Source: Phoenix dactylifera (lineage: Eukaryota > Streptophyta > Magnoliopsida > Arecales > Arecaceae). From it: DNA of 64,000 bases. Positions 37,494 to 50,454 of the stretch are shown here, in pieces. The notes beneath the pieces were generated by a model, which was given only the letters and a program-made list of their open reading frames with translations, did no database searches and was not told where the DNA came from. The stretch is from positions 496,001 to 560,000 of the forward strand of contig NW_024067782.1 in NCBI RefSeq assembly GCF_009389715.1. Reading direction: 5' to 3'. A program made the translations under genes and the position numbers. Each line of letters begins with the position of its first letter. The first letter of the stretch is position 1.

Positions 37494-39004
37494 TCAGAAC
37501 TTCTGGATGAAGTCAAAGATGTGATCGGTGATCTCCTGCGCCTTCTCCTGGTTGATGAAGTGAGCAACTCCCTCCATGACAACTACTTCCTGAAGGAGAG
37601 GAACATCTTTCTTGAAGCCACCCTTGTGGATATAGTCCTGCCTGCGTGGTGGGTCATGGTAATTGAGATCCAGGTCTCCGATAATAAACTTAGCTGGTAC
37701 TTTTATTTGTGCTCCAGTCCATGCTGCTGCAAGCTCCCAGTTTCTGCAAGGAAAAATAATCCCAACAATGTAAAGGAGTCCAGTTATACACTGCTTATGT
37801 GAGCGAGCTTACCAAGTATCGACACCACATACTTGATAACAAAAAACAATATCAAGGGGGAAAACATATATAACATGAGCGTAGCAAGTATTCCAAATAA
37901 CTTCACTGGATCAAGTAATCAAGATAACAAATTTTGATCATTTGAGAAGCTGAAAAAGCTTGTTCCCACCACATATGAGGCATTTTTTTTCTGATACAGC
38001 CATGCTGATGGAGTTGAAGGTTGCAGGTAACTTACAAATCAAGACATCGGTAGTAATTGATCGGCCCAGTAAAACCAGACTTCTCAAACTTGCTCGTGAA
38101 ATAGTTGATGTCTTCTTCCGAGAGCCAAGAAGGCAATGTAATGTGCTCATTAGGTGAACCCCAGCCTTCCTTGGGTATGAAAAGAGGCCCTGGATTGCGA
38201 TACGTCAAAAATTTCCTGAGGACTGTTGCAGTTCCAAGCCGAGCAAATTCTGCTTCTACGGCTCCGTGTTCCTACGTCAATATTATGAGATGCTTACAAC
38301 CATTTTAAAGAGTGTTCATCCAAAAAATAGAACAAAATAAAATGACTCCTTACAGCCTCCCTTCCCTTAAATAAATTTAAAAAGAAAAAAAAAAAAAAAA
38401 ACATATGCATATGACTAACCATATCGACGTAAAGAAACAGACCTGGAATCTAGAGATATAGTACTCATCTCCATTAAGAGCTCGAACGTGATTCAAGGGC
38501 TTCGCAGCAGGGTTCCGGGGCATAAACGGCACGCTCAAATTCACCAACGCTTTCACCCGGTCCGGCCTAAACAGGCACAGATGCCACGCCACGAACGCCC
38601 CCCAGTCATGCCCCACCACAAACACCTTATGTTCAAACACTCGAAAATATAAAACTTACCGTCAATGGCAAAATATATTCGAACTTTTTATTATTAGATA
38701 AAAGAATGGTCACCTGAGAGAGGGCGAGGGCGTCGAGGAGGGCGACGAGGTCGCCGACGAGGTGGAAGATGGTGTAGGAGGCGACGTCGGGCGGCGCGTC
38801 GGTGTCGCCGTAGCCGCGGAGGTCGGGGGCGATGGCACGGTAGCCGCGGGCGGCGAGGCCGGCGATCTGGTGGCGCCATGTGTACCAGAGCTCCGGGAAG
38901 CCGTGGAGGAGGAGCACCGGCAGCCCCTTCCCCTTCTCCGCCACGTGCATTCTTATCCCGTTGGCCTCCACCGTCCGATGCGAGATCCCCGACGCCCCCT
39001 CCAT
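37494..39004 (-). CDS. Soluble epoxide hydrolase, copy 1
   Basis: Alpha/beta-hydrolase that hydrolyses epoxides, in plants mainly fatty-acid epoxides, to diols. Exons from 5': 39004-38714, 38625-38443, 38271-38036, 37743-37494. Junctions are GT-AG and the product is 319 residues, normal for plant soluble epoxide hydrolases. HGFPE at 34-38 gives the oxyanion hole, Asp104 in GHDWG is the nucleophile, Asp262 in GDLD and His298 in GVAHF complete the triad. Lid tyrosines are Tyr153 (YYISRFQ) and the NYYR motif near 230. The start MEGASG is shared by all three copies. Exon 1 is very GC-rich, later exons are not. It has one extra codon in the last exon (DPPRRQ) and a few replacements, such as Asn148 where copies 2 and 3 have Tyr. 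There is no signal peptide, so it is probably cytosolic. No disabling change seen. Confidence 0.93.
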
Positions 39005-39320
39005 TTCTCTCTCTCTCCTCGTCTGGGTGCAGGTAAATTAGATGACGCGGAACAGAGGTCCGAGAGGATTTTGTGGCCCTTCAAACGTCATCGTCATGGT
39101 TCGCGAACCTCCCATGTCTTTTGGTGCACCAACCCCGCTCCCATTTTGAGAAAATGATATTCGCCATTGACCTCTCCATCGTCGGCAGAAATTGGAGGCG
39201 GCTGGGGCCGAGGACGGTAGAAGCTTGCACTCCGTCAGTTATCTCTATCCTTCCATGGAGGACCCTGTTCTTTTCTAAGAAGCACCTTTCGATCAAAGAA
39301 GGCGGTTGTTTGGGAGTGAT

Positions 39321-40331
39321 CGGCCCAATACATCTGGGGGCCCAAGGCGAATTCAGTAAATGGGGCTCTTTTTTTTAAATAATAATTTTTTTTAATAAAT
39401 ATAAAATACTTAAAAAAATGTTATGGAAATAGATTGCTGTCAAGTACACTATTTCAACAAAGATGCATGAATCTAATAAAGGTCGACAAAAAGCCTCTTC
39501 AATTTAATATAATTCTTGAATGAAAATATTAAAAAAAAATACTTAAAAAAAAAGGGCCATGGTACTGTTCTTGGCAATACTGTTTACCATGTGAAGCGAG
39601 AGCAGAATAGGAAAAAGGCCATCCCATGGCGCTTCACGGTCAAAAAATTTGTCCAAGAGAAAGTAGGGTCATTATGGAAAATTCACGCCATCTAATTAAT
39701 AAAAGTCCCATCCCACCATCTTCCCTTCAAGTGAGTACCCAAGCAGCCCCTGCAACATCACGGAACAACAGCCATTCAACCCCCCCTCCCTCCTTCTCTT
39801 TCTCTACCCTCCTTTTCTTTTGCTAAAGACCATCTCTCCTTCAAGTGAGCACCGAAGCTGCAACTGCAACATCACGGCACAGCAGCCATTCAACCCCCTC
39901 CCTCCTTTTCTCTCTCTACCACCCAAGAGGGGAGAAGAAACCGAGAGGAGAAAATTAAAAGAATCTCCACCCTCCAAGAAGTCCATCTCCAATCCCCCTA
40001 TCTTTCTTCCTGATGGCCCAGCTGGATCAGGAGTAATGTGAGGGAAGGAAAACCAAGACCAAAACCAAAAAAGAGAAGGGATGAAAGATAAGAGTGGCTT
40101 CAGGTGTGTATGAAGCCAACCAAATCCCTCCTCTCTCTCTCTCTCTCTCTCTCCTCCCAAAACAAAACTACTGTCCCCAACTTCCCCGATTGCCCTCTGC
40201 AGGCCAGGAAACCCTCCACCTCCCTTCCATCAAGGGGGAAGACTCGTAGCCAGCTTCTGCTCCCGGAGGCCTTCCATTGGCCCGGGGCCTTAGGCGACCG
40301 CCTCAGTCGCCTAGGGCTCGGGCCGGCCCTG
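39321..40331. mobile_element. Probable non-autonomous hAT-like insertion
   Basis: A direct repeat containing GGAGTGAT flanks the segment (39313-39320 and 40332-40339; the match extends to TGGGAGTGATCG). The right end on the other strand starts CAGGGCCGGCCC, typical of some plant hAT ends; the left end CGGCCC matches only in part. Inside is a tandem duplication of about 115 bp (39715-39830 and 39830-39915), containing TTCAAGTGAG and GCCATTCAACCCCC, and a (CT)n run at 40132-40154. No coding region is supported. Confidence 0.5.
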
Positions 40332-42910
40332 GGAGTGATCGATCAAAGCCGGCTTTGTAGACACGCGTTGCGACGCAAGCCATGTTTTTTTTAGATGGAT
40401 CTTGCAAGGTTGGAGGTCGCTCGTCACCTTGACATTTCTTTTTCTTTTTCGGTCAAGCCGTCGCATTGACATTCGCCAATGGCACTCCGACACACAAACA
40501 GGCAAGTGACAAATTGGCGATTTCATGTCTTAAAGTACAAATACATCGGCAAATAATGAGCCTCAGAGTGCCCCGAACAAGTCTCTCTCCTCCAGCCCAC
40601 AGGATGCCTCCTAAATGGCTTGCTACTTTTTCGACAGATATCATAGATAATCTTTGTGTCGGAGTGGCATTAGCACCATGATATTTCACAATGCAAATGA
40701 TCCTATTATATATTACACTTGCTCCTGTGAACTTTGCTATTCTTCTTGTGCCATGCATGTCTCACGCAAAAAAAGTTGTGTGATGGTTCAACACCCTGTA
40801 ATCATAATATTTTTAATGTCATGTCTCCTCCTCTTTTCTTTTCTTCCCCCCCCCCCCCCCCCCCCCCCCCCTCATCTTCTTCAAGGCGGTTGGAACCTTG
40901 GACCTTTGCATCACTGGTGGTGAACATTCAACAACAGGGATGCGACCAGTGATAAGTAGGGGTTGGTGGTTTAGGATTTGCGGATTGTGTTGAGAGAAAA
41001 AGAGCCAACGATGATTAGATCAGCAAGGAGAAGGTCGCGGTGATGCCGTGATGGTGAGGTTAGCATGGAATGGACATGTCGAGGGTCGGACAGAGAAGGA
41101 TGGAAGCCATGAGTAGTGGTCAGTGAGGTTAGCATAGGTTCTTGTCCACATTAACTAGAATAAATCCAGGCTTAGCTTTAGTAGAGAACCTAAGCCTAAT
41201 CCTAATAGATTTTCTTTGATTTTTAGTTGAGAATGGTGATAGAGAGTGGTTTTGTAAAATATATATGTAAAAAAGAGTAACGCGAAAAGGAAGGAGATCT
41301 TTGTGAGGCATATGCAAGGGAACCGCATTTGAATCTTGGCTTATATTTTTTTTTGATAAAAAAAAATTTCTCCTCTCTCCTAATTTCTTTTTTTAGCATC
41401 ACTTTCTTATTATTTTTTTCTGATGTTTATTCTGAATCCTGAATGGACTCATTTGATCTACACTTACTAGTCGGTATTAGAGTTATAGACTTTGAGGTTT
41501 ATTATTCATGTGTTCAAAATTCGACGTATTTGAAGAGCTTCCGGTAACAATAACCACGATGCAAGACGCAAAGGATGTAAACTCTTATTTTGGTGATTCA
41601 AAAAGGTAAATCATTATGATTGATGCAACCATTTCTCTCACTGAGATTAAAAAAATTAAACAATACTACTTTTGAGTATTGAAAATCCGGCATCAAGTTT
41701 GATTTGATCGGGCCAAATTTATGAGAGATTGTGAACAGTAATGCCACCAAAAACCCCTAATATTGCAGAAAAGCAAGGGAGAGAAAAAACAACCTGATCC
41801 CCTAGCACCCTAATCCTTTAGGTTTCAGACTCTTATATGACCAAGTTAGTGTTAATATGGCCATATTGGGCTGTTTGATATCTTAGCAGTTTGCAGAATA
41901 TTATTGGTGTCTTACCGTGCCCGTAGATTCCAGCCGGCATAACAGATCTAATGGATATCCACTTTGATGTCCGGTGGCGACCAAAGCCATTCAGCGGTTG
42001 ATGCCGTAGTATAATAAGGAGGTATTATTATGAAATAGATTTCCTGTTCCACCTCTGATTTGAGCTGGATTTTATGCTACAGCACATTAGTCAGCAGAGC
42101 AGAGTCTCAGCTTACGAGAACTATGATTTTTCTTGGAATCCAGTTGCAAACGTTAAAGAGTAATTCAAAGCGAAAAATTTATAAAGGTTGTACTGAATGT
42201 CTTACCAAGAAATATCTACTGCCCTGCTGTCCAGAGAACACTCTGTACAGAGTAAGGGGACAGGCAGAACAAGCCACAGAATACCAAATGATGATATACA
42301 TTACTTGATTGATGATATGCATAACAAAAGTATAATACCCTCCCTATGTTTTGCATGTGTGGATGCATTATTATTATGAGCGATATTTATAAACACATTA
42401 ATGCTTCCATTAAAGAGAAGATAGTATATATCAATTTTTATGAAGGAAGAGAATCCAAACCTATATTCTCTTTTGATAAGTCACAGAGACATTAGTAACC
42501 CAAGCCTCTATGAGATCTGAGGAGTGATTGTACCTTCTTGTTTGATTTCATTATAGCCCCCTTCTCCTCTCTACCATTACAGGTTCCTCTGTCATCAGGT
42601 GCCAATTCTCATGCAACAAGATCACAACTAAATCAAAACATACCATCACAAGCCACCATCTCGATGTTCGCAGCTGCATGCAAATGCCAGACAATATGCT
42701 CCTGCTGATAGCTAATAATTTTTCCAAGTGGATTCCATTAAAATAAGGCTAGAATAACACACCACATAGGCATAGTTTCTTTATCTGCTAGAACAACGAC
42801 AGAGAATAAGCACTCTCAGGACAACGTCCTTGACAAGGATAGTTGGCACTCGATGCTTGGCATGGTTGCCTTATTAACATCCGCTAAAGATGATTTCACC
42901 ACACACCATA
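40332..42910. other. Spacer between epoxide hydrolase copies 1 and 2
   Basis: No gene recognised. Contents: a run of 26 C (40846-40871), AT-rich DNA (41340-41420), the duplicated segment 41805-42115 that matches 35590-35920, and 42500-42900, which matches the 3' flank of copy 1 (37028-37490). 42130-42490 is unique to this side. Confidence 0.65.
40846..40871. repeat. 26-nt C homopolymer
   Basis: An uninterrupted run of 26 cytosines in a pyrimidine-rich stretch. The complementary G run could form G-quadruplexes. The length may be imprecise because of sequencing error in homopolymers. Confidence 0.85.
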
Positions 42911-44994
42911 TCAGAACTTCTGGATGAAGTCATAGATGTGATCGGTGATCTCCTGCGCCTTCTCCTGGTTGATGAAGTGAGCAACTCCCTCCATGACAAC
43001 TACTTCCTGAAGGAAAGGAACATCTTTCTTGAAGCCACCCTTGTGGATATAGTCCTGCATACGTGGGAAATGGTAAGTGAGATCCAGGTCTCCAATAATA
43101 AACTTAGCTGGTACTTTTATTTGTGCTCCAGTCCATGGTGCTGCAAGCTCCCAGTTTCTGCAAGGAAAAATAATCCCAATAATGTAAAGGAGTCCAGTTA
43201 TATAGTCCTTATGCGAGCAAGCTCACCAAGTATCAACACCAGATGCTTGATACTAAACAACAACATCAAGGGGAGAAACACAGATAAATATGTATATGAT
43301 ACGAGCATAGCAAGTATTCCAAATAACTTCATTGGATCAAGAAGCTTCCAGCGTTCATAATCAAGATAACAAATTTTGATCACTTAGCAAGTTGAAGAAG
43401 CTTGGTTCCACCACATATGAGGCATTTTTTCTGATACAGACATTTTGATGGAGTTGAAGGCTGCAGGTAACTTACAAGTCAAAACATCGGTAGTAATTGA
43501 TCGGCCCAGTAAAACCAGACTTCTCAAACTTGCTCTTGAAATAGTTGATGTCTTCTTCCGAGAGCCAAGAAGGCAATGTAATGTGCTCGTTAGGTGAACC
43601 CCAGCCGTCCTTGGGTATGAAAATAGGCCCTGGATTGCGATACGTGAAAAATTTCCTGAGGACCGTTGCAGTTCCAAGCCGAGCAAATTCTGCTTCTGCA
43701 GCGCCAGGTTCCTACCGCAATATTATGAGATACGTACAACCATTTTAAAGAGTGTTCATCCAAAAAAATAAAACAAAATAAAATGACCTGAGAATTGCCA
43801 CAACCAGCAGCCATCCTGGAACTTAATCCAGCAGTGACAACTGCTACAATCTACAAAAACCCTTATGGCATTCGGAGTATCTCTGTATAGGCAAATTACA
43901 CTTGTGAAGTCCTTGGAAGAAAGATCCTAGCCATGAGAACTTAGGCCAAAGAGAGAATGGAACTTGTACTGCAAGTGAGGTGACTGAATTGATGATTAGG
44001 TTCCTAATGGTTGGGTTCTTTGCTGAAAAAGATGGCACGAGCCTCACTTCGCTAGAAGGGAAAATATTGAGTGTAGTCCTATAGTTACAAGAAGCAGGTG
44101 TGGGTGAAAGAAGAAATGGAGATGCGGATGCAGAGAAATAGGTCTTTTTAAAATTTTTCTAATGAAGAAGCAGTCATGAAGCCAGGAAGATTAGAAAAGT
44201 GAGCAGCACCTTAAACTCGTGACCAGTTTGCATGTGGGTGGAGGTTCTAATTGAGAATTATGACACAAATAACTATTGAGTGCAGCTGCTCCCAGCACCC
44301 TTATTCACAAAGAGAAGCAGCATACACACTCATGTATCCATACGAAAGCATATGCATATCACTTGCCATATCTCAACAACCAAATTTCGTGACAACAGCA
44401 GAGTAAAGAAAACAAGGCGTAAAGTAACGGACCTGGAACCTGGAGATATACAAGTCATCTCCATAAAGAGCCCGAAAGTCATCCAAGGGCTTCGCAGCAG
44501 GTTTCCGGGGCATAAACGCCACGCTCAAGTTTACCAACGCTTTCACCCGGTCCGGCCTAAACAGGCACAGATGCCACGCCACGAACGCCCCCCAGTCATG
44601 CCCCACCACGAACACCTTATGTTCAAACACCCAAAAATATAAAACTTACCGTCACCGGCGAAAGGTATTAGAACATTTTATCATTAGTTAAAAGAATGGT
44701 CACCTGAGAGAGGGAGAGGGCGTCGAGGAGGGCGACGAGGTCGCCGACGAGGTGGCAGATGGTGTAGGAGGCGACGTCGGGCGGCGCGTCGGTGTCGCCG
44801 TAGCCGCGGAGGTCGGGGGCGATGGCACGGTAGCCGCGGGCGGCGAGGCCGGCGATCTGGTGGCGCCACGAGTACCAGAGCTCCGGGAAGCCGTGGAGGA
44901 GGAGCACCGCCGGCCCCTCCCCCTTCTCCGCCACGTGCATCCTTATCCCGTTCACCTCCACCGTCCGATGCGAGATCCCCGAAGCCCCCTCCAT
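42911..44994 (-). CDS. Soluble epoxide hydrolase, copy 2
   Basis: Second copy of the same enzyme. Exons from 5': 44994-44704, 44615-44433, 43711-43476, 43157-42911; all GT-AG, product 318 residues. HGFPE is at 34-38, the nucleophile is Asp104, the acid Asp262 and the base His297; YGDDLYISRFQ and INYYR keep the lid tyrosines. It is nearly identical to copy 1 in exon 1 and most of exons 3 and 4, so the two arose by recent duplication. Intron 1 has the same length (88 bp) in both, while intron 2 is 721 bp here against 171 bp in copy 1. The reading frame stays open upstream to 45093, but that stretch is a simple-sequence poly-Lys/Arg run from an inserted LINE tail, so the shared MEGASG start is preferred. 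Expression may differ from copy 1 because of that insertion. Confidence 0.93.
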
Positions 44995-45061
44995 CTCGAT
45001 GTCTCTCTGTCTCTCTCTCTCCTCGTCTGGGGAACAGAGGTCCGAGATGATATTGCGGCCC

Positions 45062-45325
45062 CTTCTTCTTCTTTTTTTTTTTTTTTTTGGCAAAAAATGG
45101 CATTTTAAATTACCCTAGCATAAGTCTACCCAACCTGATCATAAGAAAGTAAAAAGTAAAAAAGAGTGGAAATATCTGCTGCAGACATCCAAAAAAACTC
45201 TCCAAAATGCCGAACTATAAAGGAGGCAGCTCAGTCTGCAACCCTATTTGCCTTCCGGAATACATATACAATATGAGGATCATACATCTTCTGAACCAAC
45301 CTCCTGATATTCCGGATGAGTGGGT
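45062..45325 (-). mobile_element. 5'-truncated LINE tail upstream of copy 2
   Basis: A pyrimidine/T run (45063-45088) is the minus-strand poly-A. The minus-strand frame ending at 45231 reads MYDPHIVYVFRKANRVAD, the C-terminal block of a LINE RNase H domain. TGCGGCCC flanks it on both sides (45054-45061 and 45326-45333). The flanking sequence is continuous in copy 1 (39060-39180), so the empty site is known. It lies about 70 bp upstream of the copy 2 start codon. Confidence 0.85.
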
Positions 45326-45333
45326 GCGGCCCT

Positions 45334-46156
45334 TTAAACGTCATCGTCTGCCGTACTTTTTGGTGCATAAAACCCCCTCCCATTTTGGAAAAATGACATT
45401 CACCTTTTACCTCTCCGTTGTCGGTAATGTTGCTAGCACGCATGTACGACGAAATAATCAGTATGATCATTTAAAATTCAAAGTCGTATCATGTCCTATA
45501 CTCTATAAAATATATAGAGACTCGAAATCTCATTTCCAAAAACTCTTTCCCATATACAAAATTGCAGTAAAATGATCAGTAGGAATATAGCTAATAAATA
45601 GAAGTCTATCAAAACCTATAAATTCTACAAATCTGATCTTGATCTAAGCTAATTTGGATGTTTTTATACTGTATATCAAACAAAATAAATTTGATGCATA
45701 AGGAAACTACATAAAGAATATATTATTTTTTATATGTAGTTATTTTATGTAATACAAATTATGCGCAGTGATATGGATTTTGATTTTTACTATATGCATG
45801 TATATCTATATTTGTATATATTTATGTAAGCAATCATTATCAGAATTATTTAAATATTTTTGTTGTTATTCTCGGTAGTTTTATGTTTTAACTTTACGAA
45901 AATCATGGATAAAAAAAATGCATGACTTGGCAGCATATTGACAAACTAGATGTCTTGTCAATTTGAATGGCTTGGCATGATATTCCACCTAAATTAAAAA
46001 TAGAGTAGTTTCTATATTTTAATATATAATTAACATATTTGGAAATAGAATAGTTTCTAATTTTTTAATATTTAATTAATGTGGACTTGAATACTATTGT
46101 AAATGATAGGTGAAAATAAAATGGATAATATCCAACTTGACCCTTTTGGGTGCACA
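45334..46156. other. Upstream region of copy 2
   Basis: The first 90 bp match the copy 1 upstream region (39084-39180). The rest is AT-rich without a recognisable gene. Confidence 0.6.
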
Positions 46157-46369
46157 AATTATCTAGGGGAAACTAATGTCCGGTCCATTTTTGACCGGAC
46201 TGTAATGTTTAATCCCTGTTGAACATAACTTTAACAACCGGTCCATACCCATTTTCAGTGCATAATAAATTTTCATGAAAAGACCATAATGCCCTTCACC
46301 CCCTTCATCTTCATTTTCCCTTTTTTTCCCCTGTTCTGAATCCTATTCCTTCCAACTTCCAAGCCATCC

Positions 46370-46610
46370 CGCAAGGTCTGCAAGTGCTCGTTCCGCTTCC
46401 GCATCATTGGCTCCGGCCTCCAGGCCAAGTGAGACTCCCTCTCCGCCGCTGTCTCCGCCGCCGCCTCCCTTGCCCTCGACCTCCACCTGTGCTTCTTCCC
46501 CACCATCGCCGCCCGCGAGAGGATCCGGAGGAGAAAGGGTCTCGGCCACGTCGCCGAGCCACCGCCGGCCTCGGCACTCTTCCGGCGCCGCCAGCCTCGC
46601 GAGAGACGGA
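46370..46610 (+). pseudogene. Captured GC-rich gene fragment, left MULE arm
   Basis: GC-rich, coding-like stretch in otherwise AT-rich DNA. One frame reads SGLQAK, stop, DSLSAAVSAAASLALDL, then TIAARERIRRRKGL. The same segment occurs inverted at 50455-50670. Source gene not recognised. An in-frame stop after LQAK and a shorter upstream part show decay compared with the right arm. Confidence 0.55.
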
Positions 46611-48427
46611 TGGAGGAGAAGAAAGAAGAAAGAAGAAGGGGCATCGGGAAGAAGAGAAGAAAAAAGAAAAGAAAAAGAAAAGAAAAAAAAGAAAAGAAAA
46701 GAAAAGAAAAGAAAAATAAATAAATAAATGCATAAATAAGTGTGTGTGTGTATATATATGAATAAACGAATAAATAAATAAAATAATAAATAAATATATT
46801 TTAATAAAATAAAATAATAAATAACTAAATAAATAAATAACGATCCGACACTCTTTTAGCGCTGCCGGCCTCGCAGGAGGAGAAGAAAGGAGGGAGGAGG
46901 AGAAGGAAGAAAGAAGAAGAAGCTTTGGGAAGAAGAGAAGAAAAAAGAAAAAAAAAGAAAAGGAAACAAAAAGAAGAAAAGAAAAGAAAAATAAAAAAAT
47001 AAAAAAATAAAGAAAAATAAAGTTAACTCACTATTGCAATTAAGTTAGTAAGCTTGAACATAGTGCACACAGTAAAACTATCTCTACATGCCATTTTTTT
47101 CCATCTTGGAAATTCAGTTAGAAAACAATAACATATACTTAAATCTTGTATCACAGTTAGTACCCTATCTCAAACCTTTTTTGCTCTATTTTTGCTCCAT
47201 ATTGGGAATTCAGTGTGTACGACGTTTTAGTACCTCACCTCAAACCTTATACATCAATGTCGACATAGCACCTTATTGTGTACAGTGTTAATTTAACTGT
47301 ATGTGCAGACAATTTATCTGTATGCCAAAACAATTAAATTGTGTGCAGAGTAGAATTTACTGTGTGCACGGTTAATATAACTGTATTCTGGAGTAAAATA
47401 ACAGTCTTGAAACATTTGTTTTAAATCTTATGCAATCTTCAGAAGGGTACAATAGCGAGGGAAACAAGAACATATGCATACGGCACATAAATATAAGATG
47501 AGTGCATTTGCATTTGATAAGTTTTGATCAATGTTTGGACTGAAGTCAAGTAGAAATAGATCTTAGACTAATGTGTTGTAAAAGATGAATGTAAATATGT
47601 GCATTTTTATTTTTTGTGTAATAAAATAACAGATAATATGATTATGTTGATTATGTTCAGATGATTGGCTTTCTTTTCGGCTTCTTGTCATGCTCATTGC
47701 TGAAATGTCTATCATGATGACTTATTATAAGTTCTGAAAGAGTTTCATAAACTATGCCGACACAGTTGTAATATGGTTATGAGGCCATAAACAGAAACAT
47801 AAGCAGGACATGCTTAAATATCTATCACACTTTCAGAAAATCAATGTGCCAATTGAATTTGTGTTCCTCCAATTTGGTAATTCTGTTTGGAAATTTGTTT
47901 AAAATCGAAGGTTGTACTCCAAATGGTTGATAATCGAAAGTAGGTACATAACTTTTCATTATCAACAGGCACCAAACTGACGATAAAGAGTACCGACAAA
48001 TCTAACAACTAAAGCGTATCGGAGTTTGAGAAAATTTAGCATGCCATTTTGCTCTATCTCCACATTTCAATTAGGAAACATAAACATAGGCTTAAATCTT
48101 GTGCCAAAATAGTTCAAGTGCTTAAAAGCGTATCAGAGTTTCAGAAAAATGAGCGTGCCATTTTGGGAATTCAGTTAGGTCCCATTATCATTTTGGATAT
48201 CAATAATTATAGTTCCAGAATTTCAGAAATTGCAGCATGCCATTTTCCTTAAAAGCGTATTGGAGTTTCAAAATCCTCTGTGTGCCATTTTTGGGAATTA
48301 TTCCATGGAAGCAATAACAAATGCTTAAATCTTGTATTAAAGTTTCAGATACTATTGTTCCTATGCTTAAAAGTGTATCGGAGTTTCATAAAATTCAGCG
48401 TGCCATCTTATGCAACATTTTCTGAAT

Positions 48428-49110
48428 ATCACTTAACTGGGTGCACAGTTTAATTAACTATGTTCGCAGTTAATTTACCTGTGTTCGGAAACAAAGAAAC
48501 TGTGTGCAGAGGGGAACTTATTGTGTGCATAATTGAAGTAACTATGTTTCGGGGTAGAATAACAGTCTTCAAACTTTGCCAAACCTTCTATTCATCAAAA
48601 TTAGGTGTTCACTGCTTCATTAAGAGATGTAGCAATGTAGATTTAGTGTTTACTCCGTTTTAGTACCCCATCTCAAACCACTTTCAACAATTTCAGAATA
48701 ATACTTAACTATGTGTGTAGTTTTATTAACTGTGTTCGCAGTTAATTTAACTGTGCTCAACAAATAAACTGTGTGCATAGTTGAAATAACTATGTTTTGG
48801 GATACAATAACGGTGTTCAAATATTACTAAACCTTCTACTCATCAAAAATAGGAGTTCACTGCTTCATTTTGGGATGTGCCAATCTAGATTGAGTGTTTA
48901 TTCCCTTTTACTACCTCATCCCAATCACTTCTACAACAATTTCCTAATAACACTTAACTGTGTGCACAGTTTTATTTACTGTGCTCGCAGACAAAATAAC
49001 CGTGTTCCGAAACAAATAAACTGTGTGTACAGTATCATAAATTGTGTGCACAGTTGAAATAACTATGTTCCGGGGTAGAATAACAGTGATTAAACTTTGC
49101 CAAACCTTCT
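48428..49110. repeat. Tandem modules with TGTGCACA-like palindromes in the MULE centre
   Basis: Three imperfect modules start at about 48428, 48704 and 48954 (steps of about 276 and 250 bp). Each contains ACTGTGTGCACAGTT-type sequence, TTCGCAGTTAATTTAACTGTG, an AACAAATAAACTGTGTG block and ACCTTCTACTCATCAAAA. Related motifs recur in both arms (47280-47400 and 49660-49790). Confidence 0.75.
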
Positions 49111-50454
49111 ACTCATCAAAAATAGGAGTTCACTACTTCATTTTGGGATGTGCCAATCTAGATTTTGGCATGCTGCAATTTCTAAAATTCTGGAACTAAC
49201 TGAATTTCCAAAATGACATGCTGTACACATTAAAGTTTACCGCAACAGTATTGTAAGTGTGTGCCGATGCATAGTTTAGTCACTTTTTGAGAACCAATAA
49301 GTTACATTTCAGCTTCTGAGCAATGAGCATGATAGCAAGTAGAAAATTTAGCCAATCATCTCAACATAATCAACATAATCTAATTTTCTGTTTAAATGCT
49401 ATATGACACAAAAAAATGCAAATGCACTCATCTTACACTCAACTTTTACAACACATAGAAAACTATCTCTTCCTACTTGACTACATTCCGTACATAGATA
49501 TTTTCTTATTCTTGCTATTCTTGTAGGCAAGAAGCCATAAAATTTAGAGATCTTTGAGATCGGTTTGAAGTGGATGTGTCGTATGCATATGTTCTTGTTT
49601 CCCTCGCTATTGTACTCTTGTGAAGATTGCGTTGGATTTAAAACAAATGTTTCAAGACTGTTATTTTACCCCAAAATACAGTTATATTAACCGTGCACAC
49701 AGTAAATTCTACTCTGTACATAATTTAATTATTTTGGCATACAGATAAATTGTCTACGCACACAGTTAAATTAACTGTGCACATAGTAAGGTGTTATGCC
49801 GACATTGATGTATAAGGTTTGAGGTGAGATACTAAAACGTCGTACACACTGAATTTCTAATATGGAGCAAATGGAGCAAAAAAGGTTTGAGATGAGGTAC
49901 TAACTGTGATACAAGATTTAAGCATATATTATTGTTTTCTAATTGAATTTCTAAGATGGAGGAAAATGGCACGCAGAAATAGTTTTACTGTGTGCACGGT
50001 ATTCAAGCTTACTAACTTAATTGCAATAGTGAGTTAACTTTATTTTTCTTTTCTTTTTTTTCTTTTCTTCTTTTTCTTTCCTTTTCTTTTGTTTCTTTTT
50101 TTCTTTTTTCTTCTCTTCTTCCCGAAGCTTCTTCTTCTTTCTTTTTTCTTCTCTTCCCTCCTTTCTTCTTCTCTCGCGAGGCTGGCGACGCCGAAAGAGT
50201 GCCAGATCGTTATTTATTTATTTAGTTATTTATTATTTTATTTTATTGGAATATATTTATTTATTATCTTAATTATTTATTTATTTATTCATTCATTCAT
50301 ATATTTTTTTTATTTATTTATGCATTTATTTATTTATTTATATATTTATTTTTTTTATTTTTTCTTTTTTTCCTTTTTTTCTTTTCTTTTTCTTTTCTTT
50401 TTTCTTCCCTTCTTCCCGATGCCTCTTCTTTTTTCTTCTTTCTTCTCCTCCCGC

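Noticed and set aside
38762..39157. GC-rich plus-strand frame (also at 44752-45108 and 62027-62431)
   Set aside because: Antisense of exon 1 of the epoxide hydrolases; it repeats in all three copies only because exon 1 does.
42890..43360. A 156-codon plus-strand open frame
   Set aside because: Antisense shadow of the last exon of epoxide hydrolase copy 2; the similar frame at 37521-37802 shadows copy 1.
44995..45093. Upstream in-frame start for epoxide hydrolase copy 2
   Set aside because: The extension is encoded by a LINE poly-T tract and by 5' UTR simple sequence and is absent from copies 1 and 3.
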